Positions 1-8,182 are shown, numbered from the stretch's first letter. The stretch: 31,950 nucleotides of DNA from a bacterium (GCA_041648665.1 JBAZOP010000035.1:1-31950), one strand, 5' to 3'. Notes: generated from the letters alone by a model not told the origin. Program-made: numbers and translations.

Positions 1-1
1 T

Positions 2-631
2 TTGATCGCCGAAAATCTAGTCGATCCGGAACCTCCAGCGGTAATCGTGATAGAAGAATGGGACGGCATCGAAGATGCGCCTGTCGCCCATGAAACCGAA
101 GCGAGATCCTCTTTCTATGAATCACGGCTGGCGGGATTGCTGGGCAACGACGCGGAGCGGGTGGACCGCTTCGTGCTCTGGCTCGTCGAGAGCGGAAGAT
201 GGAACGCGATATCCGAGGTCGCAAAGGAAGAACGCAGGGGCCCGCTGGAGAGGGTGTTGAACGAGTGGATCAAATCCTACGAAACGTCGGCCCCATCGCA
301 GACCAACACCCCCTGGACGCAGATATCGGAGGCAAAGGCGCAGGGCCGCTTCAACTCCCTCTTCAGGGAGATCGTCAACAAGGACGTGGTCATTGACTGG
401 GACCAGAGGGTCACTCAGGGCGTGCAGAACACCGACGTATTGAAGGTGCTGGCCTGGATAAAGGATATCGACACGATAGAGGCGGATAGATCGACCAGGA
501 TAGTCGGAATGATAAACAATCTGATGATACACCTGAGGGATACTTACAAACCCGATTCCTACTTCAAGACCGATGTGGACGGTCCGGCATTGACTTCGAT
601 AATGCAGAGATTCGTCTGGCTGATCGGATAG
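2..631 (+). CDS. Hypothetical protein, 5' end cut by window
   Basis: The frame is open from the first bases of the window to a TAG at 629-631, so this is the C-terminal part (about 209 residues seen) of a longer protein; the TTG at position 2 is only the first possible start inside the window. The visible part is soluble and mostly helical, rich in Asp, Glu, Arg and Trp, with no signal peptide or membrane segment. No family is recognised. The stop lies 9 nt from the stop of the convergent gene at 641, and no terminator hairpin is visible between them. Codon use fits the neighbours, so coding status is fairly safe; function is unknown. Confidence 0.65.
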   Translation: MIAENLVDPEPPAVIVIEEWDGIEDAPVAHETEARSSFYESRLAGLLGNDAERVDRFVLWLVESGRWNAISEVAKEERRGPLERVLNEWIKSYETSAPSQTNTPWTQISEAKAQGRFNSLFREIVNKDVVIDWDQRVTQGVQNTDVLKVLAWIKDIDTIEADRSTRIVGMINNLMIHLRDTYKPDSYFKTDVDGPALTSIMQRFVWLIG

Positions 632-640
632 GGCCTTCTC

Positions 641-1738
641 TCAATCGGTCACCCAGGAAGCGGCGATATTCCCGAGCGCGGACATCTCCCTTCCCTCCTC
701 TGTCTTTTCGGGAATATCCTCCATCATCGATCCTGCGGTCTTGAGCAGCCACGCTATCTGCGGCCAACGCTCGTTGGCGCCTTCGGCCATCTCCCAACGC
801 GTAAACGCCCAGGCGGACCTGATGAGACCATGTGCCCTGTCGAGGCCGGTCGAGGCATCCGCATCGAGCCTGAAGAGAGTGCCGGCATCGTCCCAGGAGC
901 CGGTCGCAAGCGCGGCCGAAATCCCCCTGTGTCGGGCGATCATCGTCCCCACCGGATCAGTGGAGGCGTATCCCTGGGCGGCATTTCTGGAGGAGATGGC
1001 GATCATCCTGCCCAGGGTCTTACCCTTGAAATTGGGCTGGAATCCCCCCGCCTTGTGCGCAGCGAGGTCGGCCGCGATCAGCGCGGCATTGTCCCTCTCT
1101 TTTCCGATGAAGTATATGAAGGCATCCACGAAGGCATTGACCGCACTCTCCGCGAACATGTCCCCCAGCGAAGCGAAGAGCGCCCCGGCCATGAGCATGA
1201 TCTCGGCGCGATCGAAGGTAGTGCCCTCGGGTTGCGTCGCTGCGAAGGTGACGTCGGCCGCAAGTTCGGCTGCGCCTTTCGTCCCTGCCGCGGAATCGGG
1301 TCTGCTTCCGCGAATGATATCGCGCAGGCATATTGCGGAATAAGCATCCAACCTCGCAGGAAAACCGGGTCTGAACTGCTCAAGCCCGAGCGACTTCGGC
1401 CCTGCCGCCTCAAATATGTCGCGGGGATTGCTGTTGAGCAGCCCCTCGATCCTGTGGATCTCCCTGAACAGGCCCCTCTCCGATTTCTCCCTGGAGATGA
1501 GCGACTCGCCGTCGATTATCCACCTGAGAGTATCGGGCTCCTCAGCGAAGAAGACGCTCCTTGGCGATCCCTCCAAAGCAGCGAGGGTTTTTTTGGCGCC
1601 GAACGTCACTGAGGTTGGGCCGAACAACACCCTTCCGCTCTTGAACCCGATCGGATCAAGACCGACCGTCGGCTGGATGCAGAAATTGTAAAGCGCTGTT
1701 GCGAATGTGCCGGAATTGTTCACAATCTTGCTGGACAT
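641..1738 (-). CDS. Hypothetical protein, 365 aa, helical
   Basis: An unrecognised soluble protein of 365 residues. The ATG at 1738 is preceded by a strong AGGAGGG ribosome binding site (1743-1749), which fixes the start. The N-terminus (about residues 1-60) mixes Ser, Thr and Phe with no clear signal peptide; the rest is Ala-rich and probably helical, with a stretch around residues 175-215 rich in Ala, Phe and Met that could be a buried helix pair. No catalytic motif is seen. The upstream region (1739-1866) carries a small inverted repeat (AGCAC/GTGCT, 1767-1781) and a perfect DnaA box. It is convergent with the partial gene at 2-631. Function cannot be assigned. Confidence 0.7.
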   Translation of the reverse strand: MSSKIVNNSGTFATALYNFCIQPTVGLDPIGFKSGRVLFGPTSVTFGAKKTLAALEGSPRSVFFAEEPDTLRWIIDGESLISREKSERGLFREIHRIEGLLNSNPRDIFEAAGPKSLGLEQFRPGFPARLDAYSAICLRDIIRGSRPDSAAGTKGAAELAADVTFAATQPEGTTFDRAEIMLMAGALFASLGDMFAESAVNAFVDAFIYFIGKERDNAALIAADLAAHKAGGFQPNFKGKTLGRMIAISSRNAAQGYASTDPVGTMIARHRGISAALATGSWDDAGTLFRLDADASTGLDRAHGLIRSAWAFTRWEMAEGANERWPQIAWLLKTAGSMMEDIPEKTEEGREMSALGNIAASWVTD

Positions 1739-1784
1739 GATGCCCTCCTGAAATTATGCGACGCCTAGCACAGTAAGTGCTTAG

Positions 1785-1793
1785 TTATCCACA
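1785..1793 (+). other. Isolated perfect DnaA box (TTATCCACA)
   Basis: Nine bases match the DnaA-box consensus exactly. It lies 47-55 nt upstream of the unknown gene starting at 1738. No second box, AT-rich unwinding region or dnaA/dnaN gene is visible, so it is not an origin. It may be a DnaA-controlled promoter element or chance. Confidence 0.3.
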
Positions 1794-1866
1794 ACTTTTT
1801 TGAGAATTATGGCCAAAGGGGATTTTTCGACATTTCTCTTTGAGATACAGCGATTTAGCCGGAATT

Positions 1867-2976
1867 TCAGGCAAACCGGGCAGCGCCCGCCTTGAGATAG
1901 AGGGACTCCGAATGTCCGCGAAGGGTCGGGTGATCTATATCCTGGATCCCCTGCCACACGATTTCGTGCGGCCGGCCGGAGCCCTTTGATGCCGACTCAA
2001 ATACCTGTTCGATCATCCTCTGCGTGATCTTCTGCGAACAGGCGCTGATCATGAGTATGCCGTTCGGTTTGAGCGCCGTCAGCGAGTCGGAGACGGCCTT
2101 CTCATATTTGCGGATCGCGGCCGCGATATCCTGCCTGCGTTTTGCCATCGCCGGCGGATCAAGGTGTATGAAGTCGAACTTCCGCTTGCAGCCCTTGAGA
2201 TACTCGAACGCGTCCGCGCGCACCAACTCGATATTGTTATGCCCGTTCATAGCGGCGTTCTTTGCGGCTGCGTCGAGCGCCGGCTGCGAGCTGTCCACCG
2301 CAATAACGCTCTTGGCGAAGCCCGCAATGTGGCAGGAAAACCAGCCCTGGTAACAGAACGCGTCCAGGCAATCGCCGCGAGCAAGATCGCGCGCTGCGAA
2401 CCTCATCGGGCGATAGTCGAGATATGCGCCGGTCTTTTGTCCCGAGAGCGCATCGACCTCGAAGCGCTGATCTCCTTCGCGCACGACCGTGCGCGCCTCC
2501 TCGCCCTTGACGACGGCATCCGAGTTCTCGACGATCGCGCGCGGCGAGAGCAGCTCCTCGATGATCTTTATGATCTCCTTTCTTATGGAGAGGGCGCCCG
2601 AACATCCGATCTCAAACGAGACCACGTCCGCATAGCGATCCACGATCACGGAGGGGATACCGTCGCTCTCGCCGAAGAGGACGCGATAGGCGTCCGTGAC
2701 GTCGAAGAGTCTCTTCCTGCGGGCCAGGGCGCGCTCGAACCTCTCCCTCCAGAATGCGAAGTCCACCGTCGAATCCTGAAGCGAGATCACGCGCAGATAA
2801 TGCGGCGAGTCGGGGGAGAGGAACGCCAGCGCCACGAACCTCCGGCGCCTGTCGAGGAGCCTTGCGATGCCGGGGAGCTTTGGCCTCCTGCCCACGACCG
2901 AGGCCGCGGGGAACCAGAGCTCGCCCGCCTTCGCTTCCCTCGCCGCCTTGTTGTCGATGATTATCGAGGAGCGCAT
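1867..2976 (-). CDS. RlmI/RlmK-type class I SAM-dependent rRNA methyltransferase
   Basis: Probable 23S rRNA cytosine methyltransferase of the COG1092 (RlmI/YccW) family, 369 residues, close to the family length. An N-terminal PUA-like region (about 1-70) precedes the family's central domain with FGESDGIPSVIVDRYAD at 101-117. Then come GQKTGAYLDYR (179-189), the SAM-binding motif LDAFCYQGWFS (204-214), the acidic AVDSS (226-230), HLDPP (271-275) and SACSQ (311-315); Cys313 is the likely nucleophile by analogy with m5C methyltransferases. The ATG at 2976 has no clear Shine-Dalgarno sequence, so the start is the least certain part. It stands alone between two unrelated genes on the same strand. 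The target base is inferred from the family; an RlmK-like m7G activity is less likely because this protein has only one methyltransferase domain. Confidence 0.87.
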   Translation of the reverse strand: MRSSIIIDNKAAREAKAGELWFPAASVVGRRPKLPGIARLLDRRRRFVALAFLSPDSPHYLRVISLQDSTVDFAFWRERFERALARRKRLFDVTDAYRVLFGESDGIPSVIVDRYADVVSFEIGCSGALSIRKEIIKIIEELLSPRAIVENSDAVVKGEEARTVVREGDQRFEVDALSGQKTGAYLDYRPMRFAARDLARGDCLDAFCYQGWFSCHIAGFAKSVIAVDSSQPALDAAAKNAAMNGHNNIELVRADAFEYLKGCKRKFDFIHLDPPAMAKRRQDIAAAIRKYEKAVSDSLTALKPNGILMISACSQKITQRMIEQVFESASKGSGRPHEIVWQGIQDIDHPTLRGHSESLYLKAGAARFA

Positions 2977-3043
2977 TCAACATATGATCTATAACCGGAT
3001 CGAGCCCGGTGCAAGGACAAGTGAGGCAGGAGGTCTACGATGC

Positions 3044-4009
3044 CTATTGCTGACCTATCCTTTCCTGCTCCCGCTCCTGTTCCCTGAGCTGCTGCATTTC
3101 CCCGTCCGACTCGTGGCATGCGTCGCTCGTGCTGCCCCAATCGCGCACCGTGAAAGACGTCTCCACATCCTGGGCAAGCGCCTCGCCCTCTTCCGATATC
3201 ACGCCGCCCTCCCCTGAAACGACCAAGAGCGAGATCGTCTCGCCCATCGGGAAACCGCCGCTCGGCGCGAACGTGACCTCATACTCCTGATACTCCGCGT
3301 CTTCCCATACCGAGAGAACGCCTTCGATCGCAGTGCCGTCCGCCTGTTTCACGACCATCGTGTCGGAACTCACGCTCGCATCGTCGATCGGCTTCGTGAA
3401 CACGACCTTGACCGGCCTGCACGGAGCCACGTGCGGCTGACCGTCGTACGGCCTCACGAAGAGCACGCCGAAGAGATTCGTATCCATGGCGGCCTCGTCG
3501 TCGTCGAAGTCAGCAGGGATGCCGTCGCGGTCGGCGTCCTGATGATAGTACGAATGGACGCCGTTCTGCCCAAGCTCAGCCACGTCATCGAGCTGCTCGA
3601 TCCGGCCGTTGCGATGGCGGAACTGCCCGACGTCGATATCATCGCCTTCCTCAATCGTGACGGCCGTCATGCCGTTCATCGTAAGATACCCGAGCCTTTG
3701 TCCGCTTCCGTCGAGGAATCCGAACATCCAGTTGCCCGCGCGCACCCGGATGCGCCAACGGTAGGTCTCAGGGTCGATCTCGCCCTGCACCTCGCTGCCG
3801 TCGGAACCGTATGCGACGATTCCGCAGATCTCCCCCACGCACCCCGATGCGTCCTCGGCCTTGACGAGCATGGCGGAGGCATCGGTAGAAATCTCACCGG
3901 TGATGAGGCGCCCGTCATCAGAGGTATCGGCAGTGGACGATGAGCTGCCGCAACCGACCAAGAACAACATCGCCGCTGCCGCAAACGCCATTATCGCTGT
4001 CTTTTTCAT
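3044..4009 (-). CDS. Lipoprotein with Asp-rich loop and C-terminal Ig-like (Big_5) domain
   Basis: A 321-residue predicted lipoprotein. A longer frame reaches 4090, but the ATG at 4009 begins a textbook signal, MKKTAIMAFAAAAMLFLVGC, with lipobox LVGC and a purine-rich ribosome site (AGAGGGG) just upstream, so the first 27 codons of the long frame are discarded. After the Cys comes a Ser-rich linker, then a beta-rich middle with Cys pairs. DADRDGIPADFDDDEA follows, resembling a calcium-binding thrombospondin type-3 repeat. The C-terminal region (from about VAPCRPVKVVFTKPID to SFTVRDW) has the pattern of Big_5/SbsA Ig-like domains. There is no Asp after the Cys, so outer-membrane placement is expected. 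Its promoter region contains the box shared with the TIGR02147 operon (4111-4127). The binding partner is unknown. Confidence 0.8.
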   Translation of the reverse strand: MKKTAIMAFAAAAMLFLVGCGSSSSTADTSDDGRLITGEISTDASAMLVKAEDASGCVGEICGIVAYGSDGSEVQGEIDPETYRWRIRVRAGNWMFGFLDGSGQRLGYLTMNGMTAVTIEEGDDIDVGQFRHRNGRIEQLDDVAELGQNGVHSYYHQDADRDGIPADFDDDEAAMDTNLFGVLFVRPYDGQPHVAPCRPVKVVFTKPIDDASVSSDTMVVKQADGTAIEGVLSVWEDAEYQEYEVTFAPSGGFPMGETISLLVVSGEGGVISEEGEALAQDVETSFTVRDWGSTSDACHESDGEMQQLREQEREQERIGQQ

Positions 4010-4110
4010 AACCCACCCCTCTTTCTTTTTTGCCCGCAACACATCCCTTTCCCCACCTATAATTATCGTTGATCCGTAAGACAGAGGCACGGACTTGCTT
4101 ACAAAACCGC

Positions 4111-4127
4111 ATTCAATATGAATACAT
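4111..4127. promoter_or_regulatory. Shared inverted-repeat box, copy 1 (ATTCA-N3-TGAATACAT)
   Basis: ATTCA and TGAAT form an inverted repeat with a 3-nt spacer, extended by ACAT. It is 15/17 identical to 5565-5581. It lies about 100 nt upstream of the lipoprotein start at 4009 and is a candidate operator. The regulator is unknown; the neighbouring TIGR02147 protein is one candidate. Confidence 0.4.
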
Positions 4128-4171
4128 GATGGGTAGTAAACAGACTGCGCTGGGGGATATTGCCGCTGGGA

Positions 4172-4660
4172 TCAGGAGCCGGACCCGTTTCCCTGGCCGC
4201 TCATCTGCCTGCGGGGCTCGTTCTCAGGGAATATCTCGCCGTTTCGGTATTCACAAATACCCAAGTCCACCTCGGAACCGGACTGGGACACATAGAGGCT
4301 GTTGGCCCTGCCCCCCTGGTCGTCCTGCTCGAAGCTGAAATAGGCTATATTGAACACGCTGCGCATCAACTCCAGCGAGTAGGTCTTGCCGACGTAGAGC
4401 TGCAGCGAAAAAGCGCCGTCGCTGCCCACGAGCGATTCCGCTTCATAGCCGTCATCCGAGATCGCGAGCACGATAAGTCCCGACATATCCACGGCGTTCT
4501 CTGCAGAGAGGGAGTACTCCGGAATGGTCGTCGCGTCGATTTGGCCCACGATGGTGCGCGGGACCTCGCCGGTAGGATTGCCGACCTCTGTGGCGCTGCC
4601 GCAGCCCGCCATCGTCACGGCTATCATGAGCGCAAAAATCAGCCTGAATACGGTCTTCAT
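4172..4660 (-). CDS. Small lipoprotein with TEVGNP motif
   Basis: A 162-residue predicted lipoprotein with signal MKTVFRLIFALMIAVTMAGC and lipobox MAGC. Right after the Cys it reads GSATEVGNPTGE; a (G/A)TEVGNP stretch after the lipidated Cys recurs in lipoproteins of deltaproteobacterial-type genomes (from memory, not searched). The body is a compact beta-rich domain of about 110 residues with no catalytic motif, and the tail is Gly/Ser/Gln-rich. The ribosome site AGAGGTGA overlaps the TGA stop of the upstream TIGR02147 gene, and only 3 nt separate that stop from this ATG, so the two genes are translationally coupled. The likely role is an envelope protein whose production is tied to the TIGR02147 protein; substrate or partner is unknown. 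Confidence 0.8.
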   Translation of the reverse strand: MKTVFRLIFALMIAVTMAGCGSATEVGNPTGEVPRTIVGQIDATTIPEYSLSAENAVDMSGLIVLAISDDGYEAESLVGSDGAFSLQLYVGKTYSLELMRSVFNIAYFSFEQDDQGGRANSLYVSQSGSEVDLGICEYRNGEIFPENEPRRQMSGQGNGSGS

Positions 4661-4663
4661 ATG

Positions 4664-5494
4664 TCACCTCTTCTGTGTTACGCGGAAGAGCTGGAGATTG
4701 AGCTGATACACATCGTCATCCTCGACGCTTCCGCGTTCCGATAGATAGCCCAACACCTGCCTGCGACAGTCGTTGAGCATCTGGGCTATCTCGGGCACGT
4801 CCTCTTTCCTGCACGCGAGCGTTATCGCAGAAAAGTTTCTCTCATCAGGCATCTGCTCGCGCAGCGCCTTCTCCGCAAGGGAGATCATCTGACCGTGATA
4901 GAAATACGATGCGGCCTCGCTGGTCTCGGAGCCGGTGGTGAGGACCGCCTGCGCCTGCCTGAGCTTTCCCTTCGCGTCCTTGAGCAACATCCCAAGCTCC
5001 GTCAGCTTTGCCAGCGCATCGTCGATATCGCGGGGCGTCACTCCATGGCCGATCCTCTTCGCCAACGCATGCCGCTCCGGATTGAATCCTTTCGTCGTCA
5101 CCATCTCGCGCACCACAGCATAGTACCACTTCATGAGATACTCGATCTGGCTATGCTTGATCGCGTCACCGTATTTTTTGAAGTACCTCGAAATTTCCTC
5201 GACGCATGCCGCCTTCGCCTCCGGAGTGGCCGCCTGGTTTAAGCCGACCAGCAGCTCGAAATAACGGGCCTCGCGGCGCTTGAGCTTAAGCACCTTCGAA
5301 AAAAGCGGCAGCGTATCGCGCGTGACATTGCGTTTGCCCTGAATGACAAGCTGCAGCTGGTTCGGAGAGGAAAATCCCACCCAGTTGGAGAAAGCCCTGT
5401 AGGAAAAGCCCGGCTTGCTCTCCTTCATCCAGGCATACCAGTCCCTCAAGTAACCCCGATAATTCTCGTATTTGAGGATATCCGGACGCTGCAT
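4664..5494 (-). CDS. TIGR02147 family protein (putative regulator)
   Basis: A 276-residue cytoplasmic protein with the hallmarks of TIGR02147: the opening YENYRGYLRDWYAWMKESKP (about residues 9-28), then FSYRAFSNWVGFSSPNQLQLVIQGKRN, which reads like a helix-turn-helix, and the LFSKVLKLKRREARYFELLV stretch. The family is uncharacterised and often occurs as many paralogues per genome in Fibrobacter- and Bdellovibrio-like bacteria. The N-terminal HTH-like pattern (Xre-like: AFSNWVGFSSPNQLQLVIQG) suggests DNA binding, which is inference. The start ATG at 5494 is supported by GGAGAGGAG just upstream. It is the first gene of an operon with the TEVGNP lipoprotein. An extended palindrome lies about 70-90 nt upstream (5561-5581). 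Confidence 0.85.
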   Translation of the reverse strand: MQRPDILKYENYRGYLRDWYAWMKESKPGFSYRAFSNWVGFSSPNQLQLVIQGKRNVTRDTLPLFSKVLKLKRREARYFELLVGLNQAATPEAKAACVEEISRYFKKYGDAIKHSQIEYLMKWYYAVVREMVTTKGFNPERHALAKRIGHGVTPRDIDDALAKLTELGMLLKDAKGKLRQAQAVLTTGSETSEAASYFYHGQMISLAEKALREQMPDERNFSAITLACRKEDVPEIAQMLNDCRRQVLGYLSERGSVEDDDVYQLNLQLFRVTQKR

Positions 5495-5560
5495 CTGCGC
5501 TCCTCTCCAGTGATATTATCTCATAGAGCAGAGGGAAGAGGGTGGGAAAAATACTGTTTT

Positions 5561-5581
5561 ATGAATTCATTTTGAATACAT
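5561..5581. promoter_or_regulatory. Shared inverted-repeat box, copy 2, with 9-bp arms
   Basis: ATGAATTCA-N3-TGAATACAT: the two 9-bp arms pair with a single mismatch. Its core repeats the box at 4111-4127. It sits in an AT-rich region 67-87 nt upstream of the TIGR02147 start, a suitable place for an operator. It may be an autoregulatory site (inference). Confidence 0.45.
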
Positions 5582-5676
5582 ATATATACATATTAGCCAA
5601 TGATGTTGATAGGTTAGATAACACATAAAGCTGACATACCATTATTCAGCCAATTGATAAGAATTCACCGCGCAAT

Positions 5677-7032
5677 TCAGAACGCGATGCGGACGTCGAG
5701 GCCGCTCCCGGGTCTGTTGGCGAATGAGAGCCCCAGGCCGCAGACCTCGGCGATCCTGCGGCAGAGTCCAAGGCCGATGTGCGACGGCTCCAGCGGACCG
5801 TCAGGGTTGGCAAGCGCATCCAGTATCGGCTGCGGCATGCCGGGCCCGTCGTCCGAGATGGAGAGCACAGCCTTGGCGCCCGAGAGCTCCAGCGTCATCC
5901 TGCATGCTGCGCCCTGCGGCGTGTAGTCGCGCACGTTTCTTACGAGGTTGTCTATCATCCGAAAGAGCAGGTTGGGGTCCAGCGACACCTCGGCGGGTAC
6001 GGGAGGCAGCTTCGCCTCGATCGGCCTCTTGAGCGTGGACTCCCACGCGGCCCTGTTCTCCTCCAGCCATCGCGCCAGATCGAAGGTCACCGGCTTGAAG
6101 CTCTTGAGTATCCGCTCGTCCTCCCCCACCTTGAGCACCGCGGTCACTATCTCGGACATGCGGTGTATCTCTTCCAGCGAACTCTTGAGAACGTGTTCAT
6201 ACTCCGCCTTTGTCGCGCCTTCGCGCGCCAGCGCTATCTCGGCCTCGCCCTGCAGTATCGTCAGCGGGTTGCGCAGCTCGTGCGATATGTAGCGGGATAT
6301 GGCGCGCAGCTTCCGGACCGACGCCTTCGTCCTTTTGATGAGGAGGTTGATGCCGGTGGTGATCGGACCCAGGTACTGGCCGCGCTCTATCTCAGGAACC
6401 TGTTTCCAGTCTTCGATGCGCGCAGGGTCCATGCCCTGGAGATGCTCGGCGATCGCGCCTATGGGTTTCACGAGCCTGGCCGACAGCCTGTGCGCGGCGA
6501 GGAAGGCCACGGCCATGAGCACGAGGAGCATCGCCGCCCCTGGGCCCAGGAAGAGCGCCAGTATCTCGTGGTACTTGGGGAGCGGCATCGCTACCTGCAT
6601 GTAGAACTGCTTCTTGCCCGCCTTGTACGGGATCACGAGCGTCTGGTACTGCTCCTGCTCGCCCTCGAGCAGGAAGAACGACGGCTTGTCGACATTTTTG
6701 TCGAGGCGCGCCGGCAGCATGTCGTAGGCGGCCCCGACCGTAGTGAACATGAGATCGCGCGACCCGTCGAATATCCTCACGATCCTGTCGACCTTCTCCA
6801 TCTGGAGCGCGTTGTCGATGAAGGTGTTGAGCTCGTAGAAATCCTCCAGCTCCGAGAACTTGGTAATGCCCAGGCTCGTGAGGCTCGTGCCCGTGGCCTC
6901 GAGCTGGCGCTTCACCGAATCCTGATGGCTCTTGTAGAGGAGGCTGGCGGTGAGGAACATCCCGGCCACGGTGCAGAGCACCACGAGCGTGAACATGTAC
7001 GCGAATATCCTGTTCTGGAGCGAAGTGAACAT
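5677..7032 (-). CDS. Sensor histidine kinase (two-component system)
   Basis: A 451-residue membrane histidine kinase. TM1 is at about 10-33 and TM2 at about 158-181, with a periplasmic sensor of about 120 residues between them. A HAMP-like linker follows (ARLVKPIGAIAEHLQGM, 185-201). The dimerisation domain holds the phospho-acceptor His251 in ISHELRNPLTIL. The ATPase domain shows the N box around DNLVRNVRDYTPQG (361-374), the G1 box DDGPGMP (394-400) and the G2 box GLGL (420-423), so all catalytic parts are present. It starts 9 nt after the stop of the response-regulator gene and is cotranscribed with it. The sensor region is not recognised, so the stimulus is unknown. An AT-rich gap lies beyond the stop. 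Confidence 0.93.
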   Translation of the reverse strand: MFTSLQNRIFAYMFTLVVLCTVAGMFLTASLLYKSHQDSVKRQLEATGTSLTSLGITKFSELEDFYELNTFIDNALQMEKVDRIVRIFDGSRDLMFTTVGAAYDMLPARLDKNVDKPSFFLLEGEQEQYQTLVIPYKAGKKQFYMQVAMPLPKYHEILALFLGPGAAMLLVLMAVAFLAAHRLSARLVKPIGAIAEHLQGMDPARIEDWKQVPEIERGQYLGPITTGINLLIKRTKASVRKLRAISRYISHELRNPLTILQGEAEIALAREGATKAEYEHVLKSSLEEIHRMSEIVTAVLKVGEDERILKSFKPVTFDLARWLEENRAAWESTLKRPIEAKLPPVPAEVSLDPNLLFRMIDNLVRNVRDYTPQGAACRMTLELSGAKAVLSISDDGPGMPQPILDALANPDGPLEPSHIGLGLCRRIAEVCGLGLSFANRPGSGLDVRIAF

Positions 7033-7041
7033 ATGAGGGTG

Positions 7042-7722
7042 TCAGCGCTCTCCGAGCCAGTATCCCACTCCGCGGCGGCTCTGTATGAGCCGTCTGTGAC
7101 CGCGGTCGAGTTTGGCCCTCAGCCCCGCGATCGTGACCTCCACGATGTTGCTCTCGGGATAGTGGTTCATGTCCCAGGCCTGATCGAGTATCGCGCTCTT
7201 GGAGAAGACGGCGCCCGGCCTGCGCGCGAGCAGCGTGAGGACCTGGAACTCCTTCCTCGTGAGATCGACCCTCGCGTCGCCCCTGAACACACGCTGGCGC
7301 TCCAGGTCTATCTTCAGGTCCTCGTATTCGATCATCGTGTCCTTGGCCGGACCGCCGAGCTTGTGCTTGCGCCTCACGAGGGCCCGGATGCGCGCGGTGA
7401 GCTCCGAGACGTTGAACGGCTTGCCCATGTAATCGTCCGCGCCCTCGGTGAGCCCCTTGACCTTGTCGTCGACGTCGCCCAGCGCGCTGAGCACGAGCAC
7501 CTTCACGTCCGGGGCCAGGTCGCGGATCTTCCCCACGTCCTCCAGCGCATCAACGCCATCGAGCAGCCTGTCGAGCACGATGACGTCGTACGAGGAGGTT
7601 TCGAGCGCAGAGAGCATGTCCTGGGCGCTCCCCACAGTGTCGACGACCATGCCCGCCTGGTCGAGCGCCTGCTCGATGAATGCTCGGACCTTTTTCTCGT
7701 CTTCCACGATCAGGACTTTCAT
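7042..7722 (-). CDS. OmpR/PhoB-family response regulator
   Basis: A 226-residue DNA-binding response regulator. The receiver domain has the acidic pocket E7/D8, phospho-acceptor Asp51 in VIVLDRLLDG, switch residues Ser79 and Tyr98, and Lys101 in KPF. The C-terminal winged helix (about 130-226) contains LTRKEFQVLTLLARRPGAVFS and RGVGY near the end, as in PhoB/OmpR proteins. It is the first gene of an operon with the histidine kinase at 5677-7032. It diverges from the small secreted-protein gene starting at 7870, with 147 nt between them, so that gene is an obvious candidate target; this is inference, as no clear repeat site was identified there. Confidence 0.94.
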   Translation of the reverse strand: MKVLIVEDEKKVRAFIEQALDQAGMVVDTVGSAQDMLSALETSSYDVIVLDRLLDGVDALEDVGKIRDLAPDVKVLVLSALGDVDDKVKGLTEGADDYMGKPFNVSELTARIRALVRRKHKLGGPAKDTMIEYEDLKIDLERQRVFRGDARVDLTRKEFQVLTLLARRPGAVFSKSAILDQAWDMNHYPESNIVEVTIAGLRAKLDRGHRRLIQSRRGVGYWLGER

Positions 7723-7869
7723 AGGGAAGGCGGACTTTAGAACGATTTAAAACTGCCATCAAGGCCAATCTGATGATTAATATGAACAAAATTTAATGTC
7801 CGTCTCATATCCGCTTCATGGTCCGGCTGTACCAATGCGCCCATCAAATGACGAAAGGAGGTGAATTCA

Positions 7870-8154
7870 ATGAAAAAGATCCTTGGTATCGCAATAGCAA
7901 TGGCTATCGCTCTCGTAGGTTTCTCCGTGATGGCGGAGGAGACGGCGAAGGCCCCGATCAAGACCGACGCAGACAAGAAGGCGGAGGAGGTTTGCAAGGC
8001 GAAGAACCTGACCGGCAAGGCTTATGATGATTGCCTGAAGGTGGAGATCGAGAAGACGAAGACGACGGCAACAGCGACGACACCGACGACGACGACGACG
8101 GCAACAGCAAAGACGCCGACAACGACGACGACGACCGCGCCTGCGACGAAGTAA
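7870..8154 (+). CDS. Small secreted Thr/Ala-rich protein
   Basis: A 94-residue exported protein of unknown function. The ATG at 7870 is chosen over the in-frame GTG at 7861 because AAAGGAGGT (7854-7862) sits 7 nt before the ATG and overlaps the GTG. A Sec signal peptide (MKKILGIAIAMAIALVGF...VMAEE) is followed by a Lys/Glu/Asp helical part with two Cys residues (about 45 and 56). The last 33 residues are almost only Thr, Ala, Pro and Lys, encoded by imperfect ACG/ACA triplet runs. Such a tail could be a flexible linker or a cell-wall-associated or glycosylated segment. A strong terminator follows at 8183, so it is monocistronic. It diverges from the two-component operon. Confidence 0.72.
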   Translation: MKKILGIAIAMAIALVGFSVMAEETAKAPIKTDADKKAEEVCKAKNLTGKAYDDCLKVEIEKTKTTATATTPTTTTTATAKTPTTTTTTAPATK

Positions 8155-8182
8155 GCGCAGAAAACCCAAAGGGTTTGAATGA

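Noticed and set aside
1785..1793. Replication origin
   Set aside because: Only one DnaA box, with no AT-rich unwinding element and no dnaA, dnaN or gidA nearby.
5779..7740. A 653-codon open frame on the plus strand across the two-component genes
   Set aside because: It is antisense to clear kinase and regulator genes, rich in Arg/His/Val, has no family motif, and arises from third-position GC bias.
8053..8150. CRISPR-like or tandem non-coding repeat
   Set aside because: The triplet runs lie inside a small coding gene with a ribosome site and terminator; there are no spacers of fixed length.
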